Assembly (NCBI GenBank): GCA_026936325.1
Contig: JAPTHN010000004.1
Location: forward strand, 46,527,289-46,591,288
Reading direction: 5' to 3'
Source of the DNA: Platynereis dumerilii
Taxonomy: Eukaryota; Annelida; Polychaeta; Phyllodocida; Nereididae
DNA length: 64,000 bases
Of this stretch, positions 11,279-23,566 are shown piece after piece; position 1 is the first letter of the stretch; the number at the start of each line of letters is the position of its first letter. Both the position numbers and the translations under genes were made by a program. A model generated the notes under the pieces. The model was not told the DNA's origin, ran no database searches, and worked only from the letters and a program-made list of their open reading frames with translations.

Positions 11279-12118
11279 GGGGAGAATGGGGACCGACGGG
11301 CCATGGGGACCGAAGGGCCATCCTCTTAACTCCACATCAAAAACATTTTGAAACATCTTATTTGCATTTTTAGTATTGCTTATCACATCTATAAACACCA
11401 TATTGATGACTGATCGATAAGTTAAAGCATAAGCGTTTTGTGGGCAAAATGATATTTTCAACATCTAAAGTAATTTTGTACTGATTCAGAAAAAGTGTTA
11501 TATCTCCAATTTGTGTAGGCTTGAGGCAATTTATTTTCTATGACGATTTTCCCTATATATTGGTTGCAATTTACACATTGAATTTTAGGAACAAGAACCA
11601 TATTTCACAAAAAAAAGGCGGTTTAACTATTCTGAATGCTTTTGGGGACTGATGGGCCACCCATCATGGGTACCGAAGGCCACTGTTTCCTGAAATTGTC
11701 TATAGGTGGCGTATTGGCATGGGACTGGATATTAAAGTCAGTTTTGTGTAAAATCTGGGCATATCTATAATTTTTCGATCTCTTATTATATCCTATACAC
11801 TCAGTTGGATCAACAAAAACATCTTGAATCCAAATTGCAAATTCTTCATCCACCCTTTGGCAAGTTATTGACATGGTCCATCGGACCCCATGGGATGGCT
11901 CATCGGTCCCCATGGTCGGGGACCGATGGGCCACCATCTTACTTAACAGAAAATTTGCTTTCTCATCTTTATTCCTAGGTTGATGTATGTGGATCTTATA
12001 TCATTTTATAGAGAATTACATCGGTTAAAACGGTGCACAGTATGAATCCTGCATCTGAAACAGATTTGCCTCCACGGCCAATAATTTGTCAAGCGGCCAA
12101 TCGGTCCCCACTCTCCCC
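11279..12118. mobile_element. TA-flanked 840-bp inverted-repeat element, copy 1
   Basis: Ends are GGGGAGAATGGGGACCGA and TCGGTCCCCACTCTCCCC, with TA on both sides (11277-11278 and 12119-12120). The motif GGGGACCGATGGGCC, or its complement, recurs inside near 11300, 11643 and 11877-11935. A copy of the same length in the opposite orientation lies at 37559. No transposase frame is visible; the 104-codon minus-strand frame (11623-11937) is interrupted in the other copy. Confidence 0.85.
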
Positions 12119-12362
12119 TACACCTATCCATCAACCAAACCCTAATTTTAAACCTAACCTCGGGTCTGTTTTCATCGGATGCATTGACCCTGTGTTTGTC
12201 AGTAAATTTCTGTCACAGACATCCGTACATGTTCATTATTTTTTATATTACAGTTAATTCATATTCAGTTGAAACAGCCATTTGTAACTTGAACTGACTA
12301 TGATTGCCACCTTGCTCCTTTAAATAAAGAGAGTTCGTTTGAGATAAGGAATGTATTTCGAT

Positions 12363-12564
12363 CAGTGGCGTAACTGGGCGGTCTCGAATGGGGGGGCACT
12401 TGGGGGGGCACGCGATTCTGTGGGGGGGCACCCACTATACTAATTGTATATTTTAGCCCGAGTTGGAAAGTTCACCTGGGGGGCACCTGGGGGCACCTGG
12501 GGGGCACCTGGGGGGCACAGGTCCAATATGGGACCCCCCATGCCCCCCCATAGGGACGCCACTG
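12363..12564. mobile_element. hAT MITE, CAGTGGCGTA end, 8-bp target duplication
   Basis: Starts CAGTGGCGTAACTGGGC and ends GGGACGCCACTG, flanked by ATTTCGAT on both sides (12355-12362 and 12565-12572). The interior has tandem GGGGGGCACCT blocks (about 12472-12520). CAGTGGCGTA ends and an 8-bp duplication are characteristic of hAT elements. A decayed relative is at 37070. Confidence 0.9.
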
Positions 12565-13791
12565 ATTTCGATGCATATGGGTAAGGCCACGAAGTTGAGT
12601 CATTTGAGCTGCTAAAAGTGTCCTCCAAGTTCAGAGCTGGCTGGCTGAAATGGATTTTGATAAAAGCTAACTGAATGAATGCAGGACTAAAGCATGCATA
12701 TTAGACTAAACTGTGTAAAAATTTGAGGTTGATACCACAAAAACTAAAGACACAGGACAACTTTTTTGTCATGGAAACAGGCCAAAAATGACGTTTTTAG
12801 GCGTTCGTGGATTGACATGGTCAAAAGAGGACTTTACTGTCTTTAGGAGACCCTCTGTTATGTCATTTTTATTATTTAGAATGATAGAACAGGTCCTGTA
12901 CTTTCATTTCATACATAGTGAACGCCTGGGAATCCATTATTTTGATAAGATATAAGTCAATTATTTATCGTAACATTTTCAGCTCTTACCTGTTACGCGC
13001 CATTGGACTGCTCTAACTTTTTATTTCATTGTAATACTGAATTGCAAATAGTGTCTATTTGACCACTAAGGTGATGCTTACAAGATGCAATTCAATTATG
13101 ACAACAAATAGAAGAAAATATCGCCAATAACTTGATTTTTCATCATGTCCTCATAAAACCATGTTTCGCGGCCAAATTTTCTACCCCCTGTCTTTTCATA
13201 TTTTGAATGGCTTAATCTCTATTTTTACATTACAAAACAGCAGTGCAATGATCAGACATAAATATTGCCAATTTGCAGACTTGAGGATAGAAAATTGAGG
13301 CCAGGACATGAAGAAAAAGGGGCAATTGTCCTTTTTTGTCTTGTTACCGAAATGTTACGCGCTTTTTGGGGTAATATGGTAACAGGACAGTTGTTTTATG
13401 TCCTGTTTGAATTGTAGTAACAAGGACATGTCCTGTTATGTCCTTGCAAACAAGCAATCATTTTTTTACAATTATGAGAGAGTTTCAGTGGCTCCATGGC
13501 TTAAAAAATGTTGAACTGAATCTACCAATCTTTTCTTATCACACTGTAGGTTAATCACCACGGAAATCATGGGTATTATGGTAAATATTTGGTATAACTG
13601 GTCACATAGTCACGTAACAGGACATGTCCTGTTACTGAGTTTGTATCAAAGTGTCACCACTTGCCATTAGAATGGAGAACCACAATCTGAATTTTGTGTA
13701 TTTAACTGTTGCTCGACGCTGCTGTATCAAAATTCTACAATCACACATCTGCACTGTCATTATTATGTGCATACAGTCATTCTATTCCTAT

Positions 13792-13875
13792 TTGTCTTGT
13801 TACTTGTCCCGTTACTTGCCCATTACTTGTCCTGTTACTTGTCCTGTTACTTGTCCAATTACTTGTCCTGTTACC
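13792..13875. repeat. 12-bp tandem repeat, seven units of TTGTCCTGTTAC type
   Basis: Seven consecutive units with few differences (TTGTCTTGTTAC, TTGTCCCGTTAC, one 11-base unit and so on). They give a repeating Cys-Pro-Val/Ile-Thr frame inside a 130-codon open frame (13651-14043), which I regard as a by-product. Confidence 0.9.
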
Positions 13876-15082
13876 TTGTCATTAAAACAATATTTCTCCA
13901 ACTTTAAGAATTATTGTATGGAGAATGTTTGTGCATGTTCATGGCAAAAGAAAGGCACAAATATTTCTAACCATCTCAGTATCTCAGATAGCATCCACAC
14001 AGTATCTGGTGCATTGAGTGGTACTCTGAGTTTGCTTGTGTAACGAAGACTTGTCCTGTTACTTATTTGTCCTGTTACGCAATAAAAATGACGGAAGCTG
14101 GTTTTACATTCTAGTTTCTAGTCGTTTTTCATGTTTCTAACAAGTTTCTTGTTTGCCAAATACACTCCACATGGGTTCCATACCTGTAAATTCATGATAT
14201 TTTCTTTATGGCCAACTTTAGCAAACGATCCAGACTAAAAATTTACATACAAGCACTTTTTAATGAGTTGCTGTTAGAACATCTATCCTATCTACACTGT
14301 AAGCATAAAACGAGGGGGCAGGGGTCAGCTTCCCCCTAAACATCCGGCAGGCTTGTAAATTAGCATTGAATTTGAGCAAAGATCTGAAAAATCGAGCCTT
14401 AGAGACCCAATGATGAACTACCCCCTCCCCCAAATATATATCACCTCTCCCACACCATGTACACATGTGCTATCCAACTACCTAAATAACTACCATTCTG
14501 CCTGTCTGTCTATGTGGATCTATATCAGAATCTATCTATCTAGGAATCGGTTGGAAAATCAATAATTGATTAATCCGGTACCCTGGCCGATTGATGAACG
14601 ATTAATTGATTATTTTCCCTCAAGCCTGCAGTTTTTTTTTTTCATTAAATTTCTATAAAAAGAAATAACATAAAAACTTTCTTGTCCATGTAGTTTGAAA
14701 CTGTAATTTCTCAACAGTTTCTGTCGTTCATCTATTTATGAATTTATGAATAGCTGACTTAAGTTTTCAAAACAGGATACATCAACTTTACAAATGGGAT
14801 TCTTTTTTTCTCCTTTCAATTTCATGGGCCTATCATGGCAATATTTACCGGTGCTCACTCAAGTTCAAGCTTCCTAATAAGAGTGGGCCAGTTTTTTATT
14901 ATTCATATTAAGCCCAGGCTTAGGCCTCCACTTTAGAAACGCTTCATCATCCCATAGATGCGAACAAGATCCTCCGGAGTAATTTTAATCCTTATGGTGC
15001 AGTAACACATCCTTCAGGGCATGTATATATATGATGTCATTTCTATGAGAAACAGTTCATGCGTGGCTTAAACTTGAAGTTA

Positions 15083-15896
15083 CAGTCCTTGTTATATTTA
15101 CGTGGAATCTCAAGTTCTTTTCTATGCTGTTGAACTGTGATGTCAGAGATGACTGTATTCTAGCATTGCAATGTATGTAAATTAACTACAAGCTGTGATG
15201 TCATTTTAAACTGGGTCAGATTTCCCGGCTTCTAGCCAATGTGGATCCTCCAAAACTGAGCGTCACAGTTTCAACACAGTGTCAGAGTGAAAATTGGGTC
15301 TGGGAAAACCAATCCAAGTTCCACATCACGGCTTGTTAGCCAATGGGCTGCCAGAACAATTATATGTCACATAATCCATGTGTTTACGAAAATTTTCGAA
15401 GCTTTTTGTTTATCGCAAGGTTTCTTGAAGTTTAAAGTTGTAAAGTCGCAAGTTTGCAGATTAATCAAACAACTCTGTGGGGATATAACAGTTGTCTACT
15501 GTGAATGCTCATGAAGCTGCCATTTAGTCAGATTAGACTGGTGATTGCCAATGATGGATCATTGGGATAACAAATGTAATGCTTCCTTCTACATGTCAAT
15601 GTTTAAACTGTGATGCTTACTTTTACTGTAAGCCCATTGGCTGGCAAGCTGTGATGATGTGGTTGCAGGGGCTATCCCATATGAAATGCTTACTCTGACA
15701 CTGTGTTGAAACTGTGACGCTCTGTTTTGGAGTATCCACATTGGCCAGAAGCCGGGAAATCTGACCCAGTTTAAAATGACATCACAGCTTGTAGTTAATT
15801 TACATATATTGCAATGCTAGAATCAGTCATCGCTGACATTACAGTTCAACGGCATAGAAAAGAACTTGAGATCCCACGTAAGTCTAACGAGGACTG
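15083..15896. mobile_element. 814-bp foldback element, TA-flanked
   Basis: Left end CAGTCCTTGTTATATTTACG, right end CGTAAGTCTAACGAGGACTG, with TA on both sides (15081-15082 and 15897-15898). The arms are complementary for over 200 bp (for example TCAGATTTCCCGGCTTCTAG against CCAGAAGCCGGGAAATCTGA) and pair again further inward (near 15320-15355 and 15630-15665), leaving a short unpaired centre. It lies inside the element at 12578-17243. No coding capacity. Confidence 0.85.
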
Positions 15897-17245
15897 TAAA
15901 GTGCTTGGACGTTATTTTTTGGCTTTGTTCCACAGGCCATAGACTAGATTCTCTGAAATCAACCAAGTTTACATTTGATGCAATATGTTACAGCCTAATT
16001 GGTGATTGATCTTTGCAAAGTTTAATATTCTTACAATTGTACCTGGTATACCCCTCAGTGGCTAATTGCTATTCACACCTTTTGAGGTCCTAGGGTTTCT
16101 CTCAAGACTGTCAGGGATCTACTGCATCAAATAAGCAATTGAAATTCACCAATCACTTCTATGGTGTAGGAAGAAATAGAATTTGATGCGTTAATTACAT
16201 TTAATAGAATTTGATGTGTTACATTTAATAGAATTTGATATGTTAATTACATTTAAAAAATATGAATTTTGCAATTCAGCATATTCTGAAGCCCATTGAT
16301 CCACTCTTTAGTGTGATTCACGTTTGTTTTCCCTATTCTTGAGCAAGAAAGGGTTGTTTTTTTTCGCGTAACAGGACATGTCCCTGTTACGAAATTCTCT
16401 GAAATTCAACTTAAACAGTGGTGGCACTGCAGAAAGTATATATATATATCAAAAGTAGAGTGCTAATTAGTTGTAACAGGTGTTATTGATCCAGTTACTT
16501 CTTTAAAACGTGTATAGAAGGTAATGCAAACAGAATATTTGTCCTGTTGCGGTCAATTAATTTCATTTAATTGTCAAGAACATCAGAGAGCAACAAAAAA
16601 TATAATTCAGCCTTGGTTACAATTATAGCTAAATGTATTAAGTACAGTTTAACAGCTAAATTTTGAAAGTTTCTGAACTTCCAGAGTAGCTTAAGCATTC
16701 TAAAGAATTGTCCTGTTACCACATGTCTGGCTTGGATTTTGAAGTCTACATTGCGGCTAAGTCATAACAGTGTGGCCAACAAAAATAGCACAGAAAATAA
16801 GTGTCTGCCTTATTTGTGTAGTTAGTAGCCAAAAAGTAGATATTTCATCATTACTTTTACATCGACAGAACTCAGAACCCTAATTGTCCCGTTACGTTTT
16901 TTAAACATTGAATTTTAAAAAAATCAAATACATGTGTATGGGGAGCTCCAACAACCTTTGTAAGGTGACCCAAGCAGGTTATATTTCATTAAAATATTCA
17001 ATTTTGAGGATCCAAAGCACCTTGGAAGTCGGAAATGGCAAAATATGAAAAATGTTACGTTTTTTAATATTCCAAATAAATAGTCATTCATAAAAAAGTG
17101 AAACGTTTACAGCCTTAAGAATGTTGATTTCATATGGGCATATGATTATCTGAAATAGATTTCATAATTTCTTGTCAAAATTCCAAACATTCTTTTTGAC
17201 AGCTTTTTTCAGCTAAGATGCCCCAACTTCGTGGCCTTACCCATA

Positions 17246-18300
17246 TAGACAACCTTGTTTTACCCATCTTCTTCTATGTATAGGTCTGATCGATGTTCTT
17301 TTGGTCATCAGCTGTAAATTGGCTAGTAAAATACCCTTTAATGCTTTCAGATTAATTAAACATAAAACTGAAAAAGCACATGCATGCCATTGGATCCACA
17401 AAATGAATGTTGCTAGTTGTCCAGCAGATTGGCCTAATTGACTCTTTTGATGAAATCAGATCTCCAATCATCAGATTATAATAATTATGTCATGAATATA
17501 ATTAAGGGATAAGCACCAAATTGTCAGTTTAGTGGAAGTTAATAATCAACCCTCCAATATTGATGACTTGAAAATTACAAAACAAATAATAATTGAATAA
17601 TTGATGGACAAGCCTTACCATTTTGGGCTTCATCCAGGTCATGAAATATCCATTCATCAATTTTTAATTAGTATTCCAGTGATATATTTCAGTTATCACG
17701 ACAAAAGCTTGTATTGTTTTCTTGGCAGTGAGCTGTAACTCCGAATGCCAATTTAACTAAAATAGAATGCAAATTCAAGGGTTGTCGTGTGGGAAAATCA
17801 AGGCAACAAGGCAATCACTGATACATTGTAATACTATATCCAATGACTAAGATGCTCAGTTATGAAATTTATCAATGCCCAATGCCAAGGAATACAAGCA
17901 ATTTATTGTTATTATATCATGACAGAATGCTCACAGTAAGCTTTTACCTCATATTGCAGAGATATTACCTGCTGATGTAACTGTGTATTTGAGGACTTTA
18001 GGTCATATTTGTGAAGGTACGGATCATAAAAATTCAAGTGTCAATTATATATTTCATATGAGCATGATAACCCATCATCAATTATGGTAAATGATTTTAA
18101 ACATATTTGCCGTTGTTACAAAATCCCAAAATCTAGTAATTATTTGAATATGAAAAGTTGTATGACTAAATGTTATGACAGCTGTATAGATGAAGAAAAC
18201 ATTAGAACAGGCAAGCAGATTAGGCAACTAATTGATGTAAAGAGACAGCGTGCTATTTGAGGATTTCAATTTTTTTACATAATGAGATCAAAGAGCTTAT
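17246..18300. other. Gene-free AT-rich stretch
   Basis: No feature recognised between the 4.67-kb element and the LINE-like tail at about 18.4 kb. Confidence 0.5.
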
Positions 18301-18339
18301 AGAGTATTATGCGTTAGCTAGGTAACCGACATATATGTT

Positions 18340-18480
18340 TATAGAACTAAGGTAGTTCCGTTGTTACCTTTGTTTTTCTTGTTTTTAATATTGTTTTCAA
18401 TTTTTCTTGTTCTTAATTTGTGTCAAACTGTGAAATTATGTCTTTCTTGGACGAATAAAGTATGATGATAATAATAAATA
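18340..18480 (+). mobile_element. LINE 3' end with (GAT/AAT)n tail
   Basis: The stretch ending TTGGACGAATAAAGTATGAT followed by GATAATAATAA has an AATAAA signal right before a short trinucleotide-like tail. This is the usual 3' end of CR1/L2-type non-LTR elements in invertebrates. No coding portion is visible; strongly 5'-truncated. Confidence 0.6.
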
Positions 18481-21400
18481 TGTGGAAGCTCAAAACTCTG
18501 TCAGAATCTTTGTTTGTGGCCCCCTCCATCCTCCTGATCCATATATTCTCCTTAATTTATCTGTGCTTCTTTTTTATCTATTATATTCACTCCATCCCAG
18601 TCAATGGTGTGGTCAAGTAAATTAGTGCACTCCACTATCACTGAATTATGATGGGTGTTTATAACACAATCATTCTACATGTACAAGAACAACGTCAGCA
18701 TTAGAACCATCAAGATACCATCCAGAGCGAATTGGTATTTTGAGTCTCTTCAGAAAAAGTCAGTTTGGATACATTGGAATATAGAGGAATTATGACTACT
18801 TTGCTTCCAGGTGGAATAGTGACAGTCTGAAATTTAATCTCCAGCAGAAGGAGTCCCACATAGTGGAAGAACTAGTAGCAATCCGTGACGATGAACTGGC
18901 GGTTAATGGATTTGCTAAAGTTGAAACCGATTTTATACTTAATTCTCTGTGCTCCGGCACCTTTTAAACTAAATTTTTCATATATTCCTATATTCCCATT
19001 TTTGTAATTGTACTTAAGTACAAATAAATGCTTATAATAATATTCAAAGGAAATCCTGTACAATCAAAGATATTTCCAGAAGAATGTTCACGAAATTTTC
19101 AAGTAATTGATTTTTTGACAGAACTAATGTACATTATGTAATAATAGAATTGCAATGATTACTATAAAATGTATATCAGTTCACAAGGAAGGATATCTGA
19201 TTCGGTATTGTGCACAATTAAAGCCACGATTTAATTTACCAAGATATTTGTAAAACAATACTATGAGACTCAGACAATAATTTTCATACATCTGTCAGAT
19301 GAAATTGTATAAAACAATTTTGAGAAACAAAAAAACCTACTCAAAATCTTTCGCGTGCATTTAATATGTGTTTGCTACACAATAGGATCTCAGACACCGA
19401 TACATTAATAACCGTTTTTATATCTTACATGTGAATTAAGTTTAAAAATACGATGACAGGTGAAAAACAATCTCAAATTAAAACTGCAGACAAATATAAT
19501 CACTTCATCACATTTTGATAAAACAGTCCAATTATACTGTTAAAGAAACCAGACACCTCTGAAATAATAAGTATTTCAAGGATGTACTCAAAAATGAAGA
19601 GAACAAAATTGTTTCATATATATATTTATGGCATACAGAACTTTTCAAGCCTTGATGTATATTCAAAGTAGGCTTAAAACTCTTCACGACACATTGTCTT
19701 CTCTGATCATTTATGCATGAGAGGATGCATGGAATGGGTTTGTTATACACCCTGTATTTACCCACTCAGTGGGCTAATTTCGACTGGATTTGACACAACA
19801 ATAAGGTGAATGATATTTGAAATTGCTGTCCAACACAAGTCCAAGTGACTAAGTCTCGGCAAGAGCTTGCATTAAAACCAAGACCAAGTTATTGTTTGGA
19901 AGTTCAGAGTACCATGTATGAGCTAAAAAAACTGTTTGATGGATGAATGTACTTTAAATCTGTTGATAATGATGATAATGAGGATGATGATGATTTTAAT
20001 ATTATGACTCCTTTTTTGTGGAGGGGAGCTGCACATTGTTTGCTGCGCATTGTTTGTCATCGGCGCTGGAGGTCAATACATTTCAGGGGGCTGCTCAAAA
20101 AACATTGCCCAAATTGCCCAGAAAAATCTAAATTCACAAAATGCTATGCACGAAACACGCTAAAATATGATCTTCCAGAAATTTTGGGGGGCTGTGTCGT
20201 TAGTGACTACCAAATGGTGATTGTATGGCATGACTTGGACTAGTTTACACCAGATTAGCCAAGAAGCTTTCCTCTATTTTTGTGGAAGGAGCTGCACATT
20301 GTTAGTTATAGGCGTAGGCACTAGGCAGTCAATACATTTCGGGGGAGAGTGGCGAAACACCCTAATATTTTATCTTTCATAATTTTTTGGGGGCTGAAAC
20401 ACACCTCGTCCTTGCTCCTATGCCTATGTTGTTGGTGACTACCTAATGATGATCAGAGTAAAGTTTTGGAGTCTGTGACATAGCCAAATTCAGAGATAAC
20501 CAAGTTCACTAGCTAAGAATAATTGCGATTTGGACCCTAACCCACAAAGCCTGTGGTAGCACAGACAAACACTCTTATCCATCTTGCAAAAAGGATTATG
20601 CTGAATACCCGTTGGATAAATTGCGTGCATAATGGTATCATGGCAACTCTAAACACTCACGAAACAATGCTGCTGGCTAAAAAGATTATTTTATCATTTT
20701 CTGGTAAAACAGTCATGAAACAGTTACAGAAGCCGGATATCGCTGAAATTACAAGTTGTATACATGTACTCAATAGAGATTTAATCGTCTTTTGCTGTGA
20801 TACCAGCCACGTAAAGCAAAACAGGTGTATTAACAGACAGATACAGAAGAATGGCATCAGTGCAAAAGTCTGGTGTTGAATTTCCAGAGTTGTGTGTTTG
20901 AAATCTTAGATAAATAAAATCTTTTTGTATATGGTTTAGACAGCAAACAGGCCTACCTGACTTGAGGTTACATTTCATGTTTATCTCTGTGTTTTTGACT
21001 TTGGTTTTTTTAATACTTTTTCCCATTCTCTGGGTTTTTATATATTTTGCATGACTTTTTTCAATGTTTGCCCAATTTTTGTGTTGCTTCTGCTTTTTGC
21101 AATTGTTTTATTTTCGTATCCCTTGTTGTACATAACTTGCTGTCTCCCCATTTTATTGAAATTTCTTCTGTCTTTAATGTATTAAGTATCTTAACATCCT
21201 GTTTCCCTTAGTTTTTCTTCGGTTTTTCCAGGTATTTGGTTTCTTCTATTTTTTATAAATTCGCAACAGTTATACTTCTTGGCATGTATTACCAACAATC
21301 CTACCTTCAGTCTGTCTCTACAGTGAACAAATGAACGTGGCCGAGACTTAGGCAGTGAAGGGCTGCGTTCATATAACTTTGGGCAATGCACTTCAGACCA

Positions 21401-21486
21401 TGCATCATGCATGGCATAACGATGTCCCATCTCATGAGTTATGTGTGTTATACGATATGTCTCTCTTGGATTGGTAACCATCAGAT
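18481..21486. repeat. Tandem unit A of a four-copy array
   Basis: Shares ordered landmarks with units B, C and D: ACACAATCATTC near 18667, TTTCCAGAAGAATGTTCA near 19071, GAAACCAGACACCTCTG near 19547, the block around AAACAGGTGTATTAACAGAC near 20819, and the end near CGAGACTTAGGCAG (21350). An open frame (20553-20879) lies in the most conserved part; its ends and phase differ between copies, so it is not called as a gene. Confidence 0.85.
20300..20437. mobile_element. Possible small inverted-repeat insertion in unit A
   Basis: TATAGGCGTAGGCACTAGG on the left and GCTCCTATGCCTATG on the right are roughly complementary. A related G-rich block (about 20054-20200) lies just before. This part is absent from units B and D. 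Confidence 0.35.
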
Positions 21487-22182
21487 CTGTAGGGGTGGAC
21501 CTGAAGTTAATCTCAATGAGAAATAGTTTAATTTGCCATCTCCACTCTTCCCTTCCTTATGGCCTCCTTAATTTTTCTTTGCTTCTTCTTTGACTCCAAT
21601 TATCTGCGTATCATTGCAGGACTCTTTTAGTACATAATATATCCTGTAACTTGAAAGTTGCTTTATTATCTTCATTCCGGCATGCCCCTCCCACTCCAAT
21701 CTGTGATGTGGTTTAGTGATTTGGTGTGATCCATCACTACTGACTTATATAGATGTTTGTAACACAATCATTCCCCATAAAGGAACAACAACAACATTAA
21801 CTTTGAGGAATTGAAAGAATATCCTGTAAAATCAAAAGGGATTTCCAGAGGAATGTTCAATGAGGTTTGCAAACAATTGATTTTTTTGAAATTAGTAGAA
21901 TTAAATGCCCATTGAAAATTGATTACTTTAAAATGTGTGTCAGTTTGCAAGATAGAGATAATCAATTATAATTCAGAAAATAATAATTTTTTTTCCAAGC
22001 AAAATAATTGGCACAATAATATGCATATTACCTGCCAGACGAAATAGTATACAATACCGATACTTTTAAGAAACCAGAAACCGACTTAAAATTGTTCGCC
22101 TACATTTGTAATGTGTTAGCTACTAAATAGGATCTCTAACACTGATACTGTAATAACTGCTTTTTGTCTGATATTATACAGT

Positions 22183-22772
22183 TATCGCACAGCACCGAGT
22201 GCAATATTAGTCACTGAGGTGCCATAAAAACTGATATTTCATGAGGTAACTGTTATATCATATGGTTTTTTGTGGTAAAAGCAAAGAAAAGGGCTGGAAT
22301 TCCTTGTCCAAAATCGTTTTGTGTTTCTTTTGACCCGCCTGTTTAAAATGTATTGCATCAAAAATCAATGACTATTTCACTCACAAATTTTTTTTTACAC
22401 TATTGGAATCCAAAAATGATATACTTGATCATGAATTTCTTTTCAGATTTTTTTCTTAAACTTTATAGCGGACTTTAGACCTTTTAACACAACAAAGTCA
22501 CTGAAAAATCGGCAAAAAACGCATCTTTTGCCATCAAAGCCATCTTCCTATCTGCCTCCGTTGCCGTGCAATAAATGTTTTAGTAAAATTGAAAAACACA
22601 ATGTTTTTGTCAGCTTGTGGCTGCAGCAGCATCAAAATAGGGTGCTTCCTCTCAGGTCCGTCCAATCTTTCACATGTTAAAATGAGCGTGCAATAACATG
22701 CGTGCAATATCGTAGATTATTGCACGGCTGTCGGCCAATGGGAAGCAAGTATTTCTGCTAGCCATATGATAT
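22183..22772. mobile_element. ~590-bp insertion unique to unit B, unclassified
   Basis: Unit D reads from CTGCTTTTTATCTGATAT straight into ATACATCTAGTTTAGG, while unit B has about 590 extra bases between the same landmarks. The inserted DNA contains TTATATCATATGG near 22251 and CCATATGATATATATA near 22762 as a weak inverted pair, and GTGCAATA motifs near both ends. Superfamily unknown. Confidence 0.55.
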
Positions 22773-23394
22773 ATATAATTATTATATATATTTAGTGTAG
22801 GTCCTGTACAGTAACAAGTGAAAACAATCTTAAAAGCAAAACTGCAGACATAATTATATTATCATACTACAATAAGACAGTCAAATTTTACTTAAGAAAC
22901 AAGATACCTCTGAAATGATTATTATTCTAAAGATGTATTCTTGAAAATGAAAAGAACACAATAATTTCATATTTTATATATTTCTCTACTTGTGGGAATA
23001 AAGAGATTTTCAAAGCTTTATGTATTTTCAAAGACAGACTGAAAACTCTTCTCTGTACAATTGCCGTCCCTATTCAATACTCATTTATGTTTTATAATAA
23101 GATGGATGGAAGGGCTTTGTTTTACACCAAGCATAATATTTACCCACTTAGCCGGCAACTTTGGATTGGTTAGGACACAGCAAAGATCCAAAGAATTTTT
23201 GAACAACACAAGTCCATGTGACCTGGACAAAGCTTGAATTGAAACCCAGATAAGTGATTGTCTGGAAGCTCAGAGCACCATGCATGCACCAACTGAGCTG
23301 AAAAATATCTGGTAGGATAAGAGTGACACGCTTTTTGTCGGTCGCCTGTACCACAGCTCAGTCGAGTTACTCTTCCTCCTTTTTTTGTGGTGGA

Positions 23395-23566
23395 GCTGCA
23401 CGTTGTTAATTGGTGACCATTTTATGACGTTGAGATGAGAAAACTGGGAGCCCACCTCCTCAAAATACCCATGGGCCTGGACTAAATTAAGTGCCTGAGG
23501 GGATTTGAACCCACACCCTCAAAGCCAGTGGTAGTACTAACAAACACTCTTAACCATTAGGCCATA
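23395..23566 (-). mobile_element. tRNA-derived SINE in unit B
   Basis: On the minus strand an A-box TGGCCTAATGGTTAAGAG (23564-23547) precedes a B-box GTTCAAATCC (23510-23501), spaced as in a tRNA but without an intact cloverleaf. The same element sits at the matching place in unit D (32380) and, eroded, in unit A (about 20530-20590), so it was there before the array expanded. Confidence 0.7.

Larger units (their letters stand above)
12578..17243. mobile_element. Large (4.67 kb) TA-flanked inverted-repeat element with TGTCCTGTTAC motifs
   Basis: The left end TGGGTAAGGCCACGAAGTTG and right end CAACTTCGTGGCCTTACCCA are perfect complements over 20 bp and continue imperfectly for about 20 more. 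TA flanks both sides (12576-12577 and 17244-17245). At least 15 copies of TGTCCTGTTAC or its complement are scattered at 13.3-14.1 kb and 16.4-16.9 kb. An 814-bp foldback is inserted inside. No transposase-like frame is visible, so this appears to be a non-autonomous or gutted element of unknown superfamily. Confidence 0.75.

Noticed and set aside
11623-11937. 104-codon minus-strand frame as a possible transposase fragment
   Set aside because: No resemblance to any transposase and not kept open in the other 840-bp copy.
13651-14043. 130-codon frame with repeated Cys-Pro-Val-Thr
   Set aside because: Produced by the 12-bp tandem repeat inside a transposon.
23501-23564. Possible functional tRNA gene on the minus strand
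   Set aside because: A and B boxes are present but the acceptor and anticodon arms do not pair; it belongs to a SINE body and recurs at the same place in another tandem unit.
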